Source: an uncultured Clostridia bacterium (GTDB lineage Bacteria; Bacillota; Clostridia; Oscillospirales; Acutalibacteraceae). Taken from it: a stretch of DNA of 21,571 nt. Both the position numbers and the translations under genes were made by a program. Under the pieces are notes generated by a model, which saw nothing but the letters and a program-made list of their open reading frames with translations, was not told the DNA's origin and did no database searches. Shown piece by piece: positions 1 through 6,475 of the stretch. Position 1 is the first letter of the stretch. Each line of letters starts with the position of its first letter. The stretch covers positions 1 to 21,571 of the forward strand of contig CALBKQ010000163.1 of NCBI GenBank assembly GCA_937895645.1, written 5' to 3'.

Positions 1-137
1 TAAGCGGAACGTATATCGGCGTTAACGATATTGAGATTGCCGTAATCGACTTCTAAATCGAAGTGCTGTTATGGTGAATTAGGGTGGTACCGCGAAATCA
101 GACCTTCGTCCCTTGTGTGACGAAGGTCTTTTGTTTT
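1..137 (+). promoter_or_regulatory. T-box leader (3' part) upstream of pheS
   Basis: The signature AGGGTGGTACCGCG lies at 81-94. It is preceded by a small hairpin (49-53 with 60-64), as expected for the stem just before the antiterminator. AGGG (81-84) can pair with CCCT (110-113), giving the antiterminator that competes with the terminator at 101-128. In T-box RNAs, uncharged tRNA stabilises the antiterminator and lets transcription continue into the synthetase gene; here the expected tRNA is tRNA-Phe. Stem I and the specifier codon lie outside the window, so specificity is inferred from pheST downstream. The leader lies in the stretch whose pheS codons differ from the rest of the window. 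Confidence 0.9.
101..137 (+). terminator. T-box regulated intrinsic terminator
   Basis: A perfect 10-bp stem (GACCTTCGTC at 101-110 with GACGAAGGTC at 119-128) has an 8-nt loop and is followed by a T-rich run. Its left arm overlaps the antiterminator partner CCCT, as in other T-box leaders. Confidence 0.9.
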
Positions 138-160
138 TTATTTTTAAGGAGGTTGCAATT

Positions 161-1216
161 GTGCGTGACGAACTGAAAAAAATCAAAGAGGCTGCGGTGG
201 AAGCATTAGCAAATGCGGATACTATGGAATACCTCAACGAACAGAAAGTACGGTTCCTGGGCAAAAAAGGGGAACTGACCACCATTCTGAAAGGAATGGG
301 CAAATTAAGCGATGAAGAGCGTCCTCTCATGGGGCAGCTGGCCAATGAAGTGCGCGATGAAATCAATAAACTGCTGGATACCAAAATGGCAGAGCTGAAA
401 TTGGCAGCACAGCAGGCCAAACTGGCAAGTGAAACCATCGACGTGACACTGCCGGGGCGTGCGCTGAATCATGGCACCAAACATCCGGTAACTATGGTAA
501 TTGAAGAAGCAAAACAGATTTTCATGGGTTTAGGCTTCGAAGTAGCAGAAGGTCCTGAAATTGAAAGCGATTATTATAACTTTGAGGCATTGAACCTGCC
601 AAAAGATCACCCTGCACGTGATATGCAGGACACTTATTATCTTGAAAACAGTCAGTTGTTAAAGTCTCACACATCAGCAGCACAGAATGCTATTTATAAA
701 AAGTATAAGGACGCACTTGTTAATGATGGTATGCCAATCAAGGCTATTTTCCCCGGTCGTTGCTTTAGAAACGAGGCTACTGACGCTTGTCACGAAAACA
801 CATTCTTCCAGATGGAAGGCGTTATGGTTGACAAAGACATTTCAATTTCAAACCTTATTTACTTTATGAAAACTATGCTTTCAGAAGTTTTCCAGAAAGA
901 CATTAAAGTTAGACTTCGTCCCGGTTTCTTCCCATTCGTTGAGCCTGGTTTTGAGCTTGACATTTCTTGTCTTATCTGTGGCGGTGAGGGTTGTCCTTCA
1001 TGTAAACACAGCGGTTGGCTTGAACTTTGCCCATGCGGTATGATTCACCCTGAAGTTCTTAAAGCCGGTGAAATTGACCCTGAAGAATACACAGGTTTCG
1101 CATTCGGACTTGGACTTACTCGTCTTGCAATGATGAAATATGGCGTTAAAGATATCCGTGATTTGAACAGTGGCAGTCTTAAAACACTTTCACAGTTCAC
1201 AGACGACGAAAATTAA
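161..1216 (+). CDS. pheS: Phenylalanine--tRNA ligase alpha subunit (possible mosaic gene)
   Basis: Catalytic subunit of the (alpha-beta)2 enzyme that charges tRNA-Phe. GTG at 161 is chosen as start because AAGGAGG sits 8 nt upstream; an ATG at 113 lies inside the terminator hairpin. The protein is 351 aa, close to the usual length. The N-terminal coiled-coil arm is residues 1-85. Motif 2 (FPGRCFRNEATDACHENTFF) and a zinc-ribbon-like CLICGGEGCPSCK before GWLEL are visible, and the motif 3 region reads GFAFGLGLTRLAMMKYG. Codon use changes abruptly between 598 and 641: upstream there are about 12 CTG and no CTT leucines, and no GTT valines; downstream there are no CTG, about 15 CTT, and only GTT valines. 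The switch falls in the conserved LPKDHPARDMQDT segment. The gene is therefore either a recombinant or an assembly chimera. The 18-nt gap to pheT indicates an operon. Confidence 0.93.
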   Translation: MRDELKKIKEAAVEALANADTMEYLNEQKVRFLGKKGELTTILKGMGKLSDEERPLMGQLANEVRDEINKLLDTKMAELKLAAQQAKLASETIDVTLPGRALNHGTKHPVTMVIEEAKQIFMGLGFEVAEGPEIESDYYNFEALNLPKDHPARDMQDTYYLENSQLLKSHTSAAQNAIYKKYKDALVNDGMPIKAIFPGRCFRNEATDACHENTFFQMEGVMVDKDISISNLIYFMKTMLSEVFQKDIKVRLRPGFFPFVEPGFELDISCLICGGEGCPSCKHSGWLELCPCGMIHPEVLKAGEIDPEEYTGFAFGLGLTRLAMMKYGVKDIRDLNSGSLKTLSQFTDDEN

Positions 1217-1234
1217 GGAAGGAGGAGTTATATT

Positions 1235-3595
1235 ATGTTTTTATCAATGAACTGGATTAGCGATTTCGTTGACCTTACAGGTCTTGACAAAATGGACTTA
1301 ATCCGTAGATTTTCACTTTCAACTGCTGAAGTTGAAAACGAAATTTTTATGAAAGGCAGTGATTTCAGTGGCATTGTTGTTGCAGAAATCAAGGCTTTGG
1401 AAGACCATCCAAAATCAGAAAAGCTCCACCTTCTTAAAGTTGATATTGGTGAAGCAGAGTTAGTTGATGTTGTTTGCGGTGCACCAAATGTACGCGTTGG
1501 TATGAAAACTGCATTCGCAAAGGTTGGCGCTAAAATCGGCGAAATCGAAATTGCTCCTCGCCCACTTGCAGGCTTTATGTCAAACGGTATGTGCTGTTCT
1601 GAAAAAGAAATCGGCATTAGTGATGATAACTCAGGCATTATGGACATTACTGATGATGTAGTAAACGGTACTGACCTTAAAGATATCTACGAAATCGACG
1701 ATATCGTTTTCGAGGTTGACAACAAGTCGCTTACAAACCGTCCTGACCTTTGGGGTCATTATGGTATTGCTCGTGAATTTGCTTCCCTTGCAGGTCGCGA
1801 GTTAAAACCATTACCACAGGTTGATTTAACACAATACAACAATCTTCCAAAAGTTGATTTGAAGATTGAAGATGACCTTTGTCAGCGTTACTCTTGCTTA
1901 CAGGTTGAGAACATTACAAAGAATGTAAGCCCTGTAAATATGAGAATCCGTCTTTACTATTGTGGTATGCGTGGCATTAACTTACTTGCTGACCTTACAA
2001 ACTACTTGATGCTTGAAATGGGTCAACCAATGCACGCTTTTGACTCAAGAAAGGTTGAAAAAATTCGTATTAAGAGATTCCCAAAACCTTTCACATTCCA
2101 GACTCTTGACGGAATTGATAGAAACATTGACGAAAATACACTTATGATTTGTAACGACAACACGCCTGTTGCTATTGCAGGTATTATGGGTGGTTTAGAC
2201 TCAGAAATCGTTGAAGATACAACAACTCTTACACTTGAATCTGCAACATTCAACGCTGCATCAATCCGTAAATCTACTGTTCGTCTTGGTCACCGTACTG
2301 ACGCTTCAAACCGTTATGAAAAATGCCTTGACCCTGAAATGACAGTTCCTGCAATCGCAAGATTTGTTAATCTTCTTACAGAGATTGACCCTGATGCAAA
2401 GGTTGTGTCATCACTTACTGACGAATATGCTTATCGCTATCCTGATGTTACTCTTGACTTTGACAAAGCATTCATTGACAAGTACACAGGAATTGAAATT
2501 GCAAACGACACTATTGTAAATACTCTTAACTCTCTCGGTTTCAAGGCTTCTAATGATGGTGACAAGTTCACAGTAGAAGTGCCTTCTTGGAGAGCAACAA
2601 AAGATGTTACAATCAAGGCTGACATTGTTGAAGAAATCACCCGTATTTACGGTTACGACAACTTTGATGTGCATACAGCAGCTGCTCCACTCTACCCTGT
2701 TCGTGCAAATACTGAAAAGACTGTTGAAGACAGAATTAAAGATATTCTTGTTCACCGTTATTCACTTCACGAATTACATTCTTATGTGTGGCAGTATTAT
2801 GATGAATACAAGGCTCTTGGCATGGAAATTGAAGATAATATCAAACTCCAGAGTGCTACAAATCCTAATATTGAAACAATCCGTAAGTCAATTATTCCTA
2901 CACAACTTTGTCAGGTTAAGACAAACACTAATTTCAGTACTGATTTTGGTGTGTTTGAAATCGGCAGAACAGTAAATGGTCTTAAAGCAGACGGTATGTG
3001 TGATGAGAGAAAGAAACTCTGTGTTACACTTTACAGCAAAACAAAATCTCTTGAAACACTTTATGTTGAACTTTCAACAATGCTTTCAGTTGTTGCTGAC
3101 AACATTAAACACAAAGCTCTTACATTCACTCCAATGGATGCAACACTTTCCTATGAACACCCAAGAAACCTTAACGAAATCTCTTGTGACGGCGTAACAT
3201 TAGGTAAAATAGGTGTTGTTCACCCAACAGTTTCAAAGAAGATTGACAAGAAAGCATCTATTGTATTTGCTGAAATTGATGTTCCTATTTTTGCTAACCT
3301 TGCAGATGCAGGTATTCACTATGAAGAACCTTCAAAATTCCCTGCAATCGATGTTGACCTTTCATTTGTAAGTGAAACATTTGCACCAATCGGCAAGGCT
3401 ATCGCAGATGCAAATTGCCCACTTATTAAGGGTGTTCAGGTTGTTGACACTTACCGTGATGAAAATGGCAAATCAATTACAGTAAGGCTTACATTCTCTA
3501 ACCCACAAAAAACTCTTACAACTGATGAGGTTATGGAAGTTGCTAACAAGATTATTGAGGCACTTGCAAAAGAGAATATAGTTCTTAAGTCATAA
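1235..3595 (+). CDS. pheT: Phenylalanine--tRNA ligase beta subunit
   Basis: Beta subunit of Phe-tRNA synthetase, which binds tRNA and edits misacylated Tyr-tRNA-Phe. The protein is 786 aa, near the typical ~800. Visible domains are the MNWISDFVDL N-terminal segment, an EMAP/OB-type tRNA-binding domain (about 43-150, with DHPKSEKLHLLKVD), the B3/B4 editing region, B5, the catalytic-like core, and a C-terminal FDX-ACB anticodon-binding domain beginning near FPAIDVDLSFV (about 695-786). The start ATG follows AAGGAGG 18 nt after pheS. The segment NKSLTNRPDLWGHYGIAREF suggests a divergent PheT subtype rather than the Bacillus-like one. Its codon style matches the rest of the window and the 3' part of pheS, but not the 5' part of pheS. 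Confidence 0.96.
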   Translation: MFLSMNWISDFVDLTGLDKMDLIRRFSLSTAEVENEIFMKGSDFSGIVVAEIKALEDHPKSEKLHLLKVDIGEAELVDVVCGAPNVRVGMKTAFAKVGAKIGEIEIAPRPLAGFMSNGMCCSEKEIGISDDNSGIMDITDDVVNGTDLKDIYEIDDIVFEVDNKSLTNRPDLWGHYGIAREFASLAGRELKPLPQVDLTQYNNLPKVDLKIEDDLCQRYSCLQVENITKNVSPVNMRIRLYYCGMRGINLLADLTNYLMLEMGQPMHAFDSRKVEKIRIKRFPKPFTFQTLDGIDRNIDENTLMICNDNTPVAIAGIMGGLDSEIVEDTTTLTLESATFNAASIRKSTVRLGHRTDASNRYEKCLDPEMTVPAIARFVNLLTEIDPDAKVVSSLTDEYAYRYPDVTLDFDKAFIDKYTGIEIANDTIVNTLNSLGFKASNDGDKFTVEVPSWRATKDVTIKADIVEEITRIYGYDNFDVHTAAAPLYPVRANTEKTVEDRIKDILVHRYSLHELHSYVWQYYDEYKALGMEIEDNIKLQSATNPNIETIRKSIIPTQLCQVKTNTNFSTDFGVFEIGRTVNGLKADGMCDERKKLCVTLYSKTKSLETLYVELSTMLSVVADNIKHKALTFTPMDATLSYEHPRNLNEISCDGVTLGKIGVVHPTVSKKIDKKASIVFAEIDVPIFANLADAGIHYEEPSKFPAIDVDLSFVSETFAPIGKAIADANCPLIKGVQVVDTYRDENGKSITVRLTFSNPQKTLTTDEVMEVANKIIEALAKENIVLKS

Positions 3596-3601
3596 TTATA
3601 G

Positions 3602-3702
3602 AATAAGAATCTGCTTTTGCAGATTCTTATTTCATATTTTATCGCAAGATAAAATATTTCATAATATAACAGATTATTTCATATTGCACAGCAATATTTC
3701 AT
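3602..3702. repeat. Left arm of hairpin array: (hairpin-ATTTCAT)x4
   Basis: Four hairpins are each followed by ATTTCAT (at 3629, 3656, 3676 and 3696). Stems: 3602-3614/3619-3631 (13 bp, loop TTTT), 3634-3643/3648-3657 (loop GCAA), 3661-3665/3673-3677 (weak), and 3681-3687/3691-3697 (loop ACA). Stem sequences differ but each starts and ends with AT, leaving an invariant 3-base linker. The first hairpin lies 7 nt after the pheT stop and may also act as its terminator. The arm ends 13 nt before the Shine-Dalgarno of the four-helix-bundle gene and is the inverse counterpart of the arm at 4075-4161. Confidence 0.85.
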
Positions 3703-3727
3703 CAAAATTTATATTGGAGTGATTGTA

Positions 3728-4078
3728 TTGAAAGAAAACAAGCTTGTTGATTTATCCACTGATTTCGCAGTAAAAATAATCAAACTATGCCAAACTATCA
3801 AAGGACATTACTCCTTAACAAATCAGTTGGAAAGGTCTGCCACATCAATAGGTGCTAATATTCGCGAAGCAAATTACGCAAGAAGCAAAGCGGATTTTGT
3901 AGCAAAACTTAAAATCTCATTACAAGAATGTAACGAAACTGAATATTGGTTAGAGTTGATTATAAAATCCGAACTTGCAGGTGAAGACATCATCAAACCT
4001 TTAATCAATCAATGTGGAACTATTAGACGGATATTGATAGCATCTATAAATACTGTTACACAAAATAAAATAAAATGA
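3728..4078 (+). CDS. Four-helix-bundle protein, 23S rRNA-IVP/S23 family
   Basis: The 116-aa protein belongs by sequence feel to the S23/IVP (23S rRNA intervening sequence protein) four-helix-bundle family, which is related to Avd of diversity-generating retroelements. Family-like motifs are LTNQLERSATSIGANIREA, then a helix with ADFVAKLKISLQECNETEYWLELI. TTG at 3728 is preferred as start because GGAG (3716-3719) is 8 nt upstream; the earlier GTG at 3719 overlaps that site. There are no catalytic motifs; related proteins are small, basic, oligomeric and thought to bind nucleic acid. The gene sits alone between two inverted hairpin arrays, and its stop codon lies in a repeat heptamer. Function is unknown; the context suggests the cargo gene of a small element. 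Confidence 0.85.
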   Translation: MKENKLVDLSTDFAVKIIKLCQTIKGHYSLTNQLERSATSIGANIREANYARSKADFVAKLKISLQECNETEYWLELIIKSELAGEDIIKPLINQCGTIRRILIASINTVTQNKIK

Positions 4079-4161
4079 AATAAATTCCTTACGGAATTTA
4101 TGAAATATTCATACAGAATATGAAATAGCAATGCTATGAAATACGCTTTGCGTATTATTCA
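4075..4161. repeat. Right arm of hairpin array: (ATGAAAT-hairpin)x4
   Basis: ATGAAAT occurs at 4075, 4100, 4120 and 4136, each followed by a short palindrome: AAATTCC/GGAATTT (loop TTAC), ATTC/GAAT, AGC/GCT and ACGC/GCGT (loop TTT). The arm ends in TATTCAT (4155-4161). It mirrors the arm at 3602-3702, although the stem sequences differ. The ireB promoter begins about 20 nt further on. Confidence 0.85.
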
Positions 4162-4182
4162 TATAAAAATTGCATTTTACTA

Positions 4183-4211
4183 TTGTTTTTTACTTACATT
4201 CCGTGTATAAT
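4183..4211 (+). promoter_or_regulatory. Promoter of ireB operon
   Basis: The -10 is a perfect TATAAT at 4206-4211, with TTGTTT at 4183-4188 as a weak -35 and a 17-bp spacer. It lies just downstream of the right hairpin arm and 31 nt before the ireB ATG. Confidence 0.65.
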
Positions 4212-4242
4212 ATATTTAATTATTACTACGGAGGTGGCGTGA

Positions 4243-4503
4243 ATGCTTGACCCAAACAAGACCATTCAATTTTCATTAAAGGATGAGCGTGAAGAAACAA
4301 CTCGTCAGATTCTTGTTTCTGTTTATGACGCATTGGTTGAAAAAGGTTACAACCCTATTAACCAAATTGTTGGTTACATTCTTTCAGAAGACCCAACATA
4401 CATTACAACTCATAATAATGCGAGAAGTCTTATCCGCCGCCTTGACAGAGATGAACTTTTACAGGACCTTGTGAAAGAATATCTTAAAATTTCAAAGAAA
4501 TAA
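4243..4503 (+). CDS. ireB: IreB family regulatory phosphoprotein (UPF0297)
   Basis: The 86-aa protein matches the UPF0297/YrzL/IreB family over its full length: the N-terminal TIQFSL segment, then YDALVEKGYNPINQIVGYI and DPTYITTHNNARSLIRRLDRD. In Enterococcus, IreB is phosphorylated on N-terminal threonines by the PASTA kinase IreK and restrains cephalosporin resistance by acting on peptidoglycan synthesis; a threonine is retained here at position 7. A strong Shine-Dalgarno (GGAGGTGG, 4230-4237) precedes the ATG. In many Firmicutes ireB is followed by ruvX and a DUF1292 gene. Here both are absent and an unrelated 95-aa gene follows after 12 nt, probably in the same operon. Confidence 0.95.
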   Translation: MLDPNKTIQFSLKDEREETTRQILVSVYDALVEKGYNPINQIVGYILSEDPTYITTHNNARSLIRRLDRDELLQDLVKEYLKISKK

Positions 4504-4515
4504 GAGGTATAGAAG

Positions 4516-4803
4516 ATGGCAGAGAAAAGTAAATTTCTCACATATAAAGGCAAACCATTAGTTCGTAACGGTAACACTCTTTATTATGGTGACGCTTCAG
4601 AAAATTATGTTATTATGATGCAGATTCTTGCAACAAAGCCTGTTGGTGATGTGGAAGTTGCATCTAAAGTGTCAATCCAGTTACTTAATACTGACCCTAA
4701 TGTTAGTGCTCGTGAGAGAATTGTTAAATCAAGTGAAAAGAAAGGGCTTTATGCGGCTCTTGATATTGCAGAAGTATGGCTTAGCCGTGCATTAGCAAAC
4801 TAA
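4516..4803 (+). CDS. Small protein of unknown function downstream of ireB
   Basis: The 95-aa cytosolic-looking protein has no signal peptide or membrane segment. Features are an N-terminal FLTYKGKPLVRNGNTLYYG (beta-rich, with a KGKPLVR turn), a middle segment VASKVSIQLLNTDPN, and a C-terminal helix ending GLYAALDIAEVWLSRALAN. I do not recognise a named domain. It starts 12 nt after ireB behind a purine-rich GAGGT site and is followed by a strong terminator, so it is most likely co-transcribed with ireB. From memory, similar proteins occur in clostridial genomes next to ireB. A role linked to IreB signalling is only a guess from linkage. Confidence 0.8.
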   Translation: MAEKSKFLTYKGKPLVRNGNTLYYGDASENYVIMMQILATKPVGDVEVASKVSIQLLNTDPNVSARERIVKSSEKKGLYAALDIAEVWLSRALAN

Positions 4804-4810
4804 ACTATTC

Positions 4811-4849
4811 AGGTGGACGGAAGGCAACTTCTATCCACCTATATTTTTT
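4811..4849 (+). terminator. Intrinsic terminator after the ireB operon
   Basis: An outer stem AGGTGGA (4811-4817) pairs with TCCACCT (4834-4840), and an inner stem GAAG/CTTC is closed by a GCAA loop. The tract ATATTTTTT follows. The T-run merges directly with the AAGGAG Shine-Dalgarno of the next gene, leaving no room for a separate promoter, so read-through or attenuation is likely. Confidence 0.85.
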
Positions 4850-4865
4850 AAGGAGAAGGATTATT

Positions 4866-5417
4866 ATGTTTCACAAAATGACTATTGCAGGACTTGAGCG
4901 TCATTTACCTCTTTGTCCTCTTAACGAAGAACTTAATATTGCAGGATTTGTTATTTTTGGTGACCCGGAACTTACAACTGCTTGTGCAAAGGAGTTATTA
5001 GAAAAAGCCCCCGAATATGATTACATAATCACTGCAGAGGCAAAAGGTATTCCACTTGCACACGAAATGGCAAGGCTTCAAAACAATGAAAAATATTTTG
5101 TAGCACGTAAAAAGCCAAAACTTTATATGACAGGTGTTTTTGAATCAACAGTTAATTCAATTACTACTAAAGGTGAACAGAAACTTTATCTTGATAAAGC
5201 AGATGCTGAACTTATGAAAGGTAAGAAAATCCTTATTGTTGACGACGTTGTGTCACTTGGCGAATCACTTAAAGCAGTTGAAAAACTTGTTAATGACGCC
5301 GGCGGCATTGTTTGCGGTAGAATGTTTATTCTTGCTGAAGGTGACGCAGCAAAACGTGACGATATAATTTTCCTTGAAGAGTTGCCACTTTTCACAAAAG
5401 ACGGTAAAGCTTTATAA
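4866..5417 (+). CDS. Adenine-phosphoribosyltransferase-like protein
   Basis: The 183-aa type I phosphoribosyltransferase fold includes a PRPP-binding loop ILIVDDVVSLGES (122-134), preceded by DYIITAEAKGIPLAHEMA (52-69) and ARKKPKL (80-86), which resembles the conserved loop of adenine/xanthine phosphoribosyltransferases. Such enzymes salvage purine bases with PRPP to give nucleotides. The loop departs from the usual VDDLLATGGT of Apt, and the N-terminus is unlike classic Apt, so substrate and even catalytic activity are uncertain; some homologues are PurR-like regulators. The start ATG follows AAGGAG. The gene lies after the ireB terminator and is closed by a terminator shared with cysK. Confidence 0.82.
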   Translation: MFHKMTIAGLERHLPLCPLNEELNIAGFVIFGDPELTTACAKELLEKAPEYDYIITAEAKGIPLAHEMARLQNNEKYFVARKKPKLYMTGVFESTVNSITTKGEQKLYLDKADAELMKGKKILIVDDVVSLGESLKAVEKLVNDAGGIVCGRMFILAEGDAAKRDDIIFLEELPLFTKDGKAL

Positions 5418-5428
5418 ATGCAGCATTA

Positions 5429-5470
5429 TAAAAAAGGACCTTATTCATTACGAATAAGGTCTTTTTGTTT
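5429..5470. terminator. Bidirectional terminator between PRT gene and cysK
   Basis: A 10-bp perfect stem (5437-5446 with 5452-5461, loop ATTAC) has an A-run on the left and a T-run on the right, so it can terminate both convergent genes. Confidence 0.9.
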
Positions 5471-6378
5471 TAATATAAATCCGTTGACAAATATCTGTCA
5501 CCTGTGTCAGGAAGAAGAACTACAATGTTTTTGCCTTTGTATTCTTCTTTCTCGGCAAGAGTTAATGCTCCATAAAGTGCTGCACCTGACGAGATACCAA
5601 CAAGTATGCCTTCACATTTTGCAAGATTTCGTGCAGTATCATAAGCGTCGTCTGCACTCACCTTAATTATTTTATCAATAACCTTTGTGTTAAGGACTTC
5701 AGGTATAAACCCTGCACCGATACCCTGTAATTTGTGAGCACCCGCACTCTCGCCTGAAAGCACCGCACTTGTATCAGGCTCGATTGCTACAATTTCAATA
5801 TCAGGGTTTTGCTCTTTTAAGTATTCCCCTACCCCTGTAATTGTACCGCCTGTGCCAACACCTGCCACAAAAACATCAACTTTACCGTCAGTGTCATTCC
5901 AGATTTCAGGACCTGTTGTTTTGTAGTGTGCCATAGCATTTGCAGGATTTGTAAACTGACCTGCAACAATGCTATCTGGTATTTCTTTTTGCAATTCTTC
6001 TGCCTTTGCGATTGCGCCATTCATACCAAGTGCACCATCAGTAAGCACTAGCTCTGCACCATAAGCAGTCATAAGTTTTCTGCGTTCAACTGACATTGTA
6101 TCAGGCATTACAATAATTACACGATACCCACGTGAAACGCCCATAGATGCAATTCCTATACCAGTATTACCGCTTGTTGGCTCAATAATTGTTGAGCCTT
6201 TTTTTAATATGCCTTTATCTTCAGCATCTTTAATAATTGAATACGCAACACGGTCTTTGGCACTACCTGCAGGATTAAAGCACTCAAGTTTTGCAAAAAT
6301 GTTTGCTTTTGTATCAGTATTGATTTTCAGCAACGGAGTATTGCCAATTAGCTCGGTTACAGAATTGTAGATTTTCAT
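5470..6378 (-). CDS. cysK: Cysteine synthase (O-acetylserine sulfhydrylase)
   Basis: PLP enzyme that makes cysteine from O-acetylserine and sulfide. The 302-aa protein spans the full family length. The PLP lysine is K41 in NPAGSAKDR, the substrate loop is PTSGNTG (67-73), and the phosphate-binding glycine loop is GVGTGGT (173-179). SSGAA and the C-terminal LLPDTGDRYLST, with the expected PDTGDRY signature, are intact. ATG at 6378 follows a weak GGTGAT site. The gene is a single transcription unit: it has its own candidate promoter and ends at the bidirectional terminator. No serine acetyltransferase gene is adjacent. Confidence 0.96.
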   Translation of the reverse strand: MKIYNSVTELIGNTPLLKINTDTKANIFAKLECFNPAGSAKDRVAYSIIKDAEDKGILKKGSTIIEPTSGNTGIGIASMGVSRGYRVIIVMPDTMSVERRKLMTAYGAELVLTDGALGMNGAIAKAEELQKEIPDSIVAGQFTNPANAMAHYKTTGPEIWNDTDGKVDVFVAGVGTGGTITGVGEYLKEQNPDIEIVAIEPDTSAVLSGESAGAHKLQGIGAGFIPEVLNTKVIDKIIKVSADDAYDTARNLAKCEGILVGISSGAALYGALTLAEKEEYKGKNIVVLLPDTGDRYLSTDLY

Positions 6379-6394
6379 AATATCACCGAATATT

Positions 6395-6423
6395 ATAATA
6401 GCATTTATTGAATTGTTTTACAA
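6395..6423 (-). promoter_or_regulatory. Candidate cysK promoter
   Basis: On the minus strand, TTGTAA (6418-6423) and TATTAT (6395-6400) are separated by 17 bp. An overlapping TATAAT at 6392-6397 has a poorer spacing. Confidence 0.45.
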
Positions 6424-6439
6424 GTGGAAAGTTGAAAAG

Positions 6440-6470
6440 GCTTTGTTTGACAAACTATAATTTGCAAAGC
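6440..6470 (-). terminator. Weak candidate terminator after clpC
   Basis: GCTTTG/CAAAGC (6440-6445 with 6465-6470) forms a 6-bp stem extended by an inner TTTG/CAAA, followed on the minus strand by CCTTTTC. It is shortly after the clpC stop. The U-tract is poor. Confidence 0.35.
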
Positions 6471-6475
6471 TGTGA

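Larger units (their letters stand above)
3602..4161 (+). mobile_element. Candidate IVS-like element: four-helix-bundle gene inside inverted hairpin arrays
   Basis: The left array (ATTTCAT orientation), the gene at 3728-4078 and the right array (ATGAAAT orientation) form one symmetrical unit between pheT and the ireB promoter. The stop codon TGA of the gene is part of the first right-arm heptamer. A version with the same 4+4 arms but an ~19-bp centre occurs at 8919-9103. 23S rRNA intervening sequences are known to carry S23/IVP genes inside terminal inverted repeats, so mobility is plausible. No transposase or target-site duplication is recognised, and the mobile label is inference. Confidence 0.4.

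Noticed and set aside
3..56. An open frame running in from the left edge that ends in TAA at 54-56
   Set aside because: It lies where the T-box leader should have its internal stems, close to the antiterminator, and is too short to show any family. It is more likely leader RNA than the end of a gene.
113..160. N-terminal extension of PheS from an ATG at 113
   Set aside because: The codons run through the T-box terminator hairpin, and a good ribosome site points to GTG at 161.
2411..2755. Minus-strand open frames inside pheT
   Set aside because: Antisense shadows of a well-conserved gene, without ribosome sites or recognisable domains.
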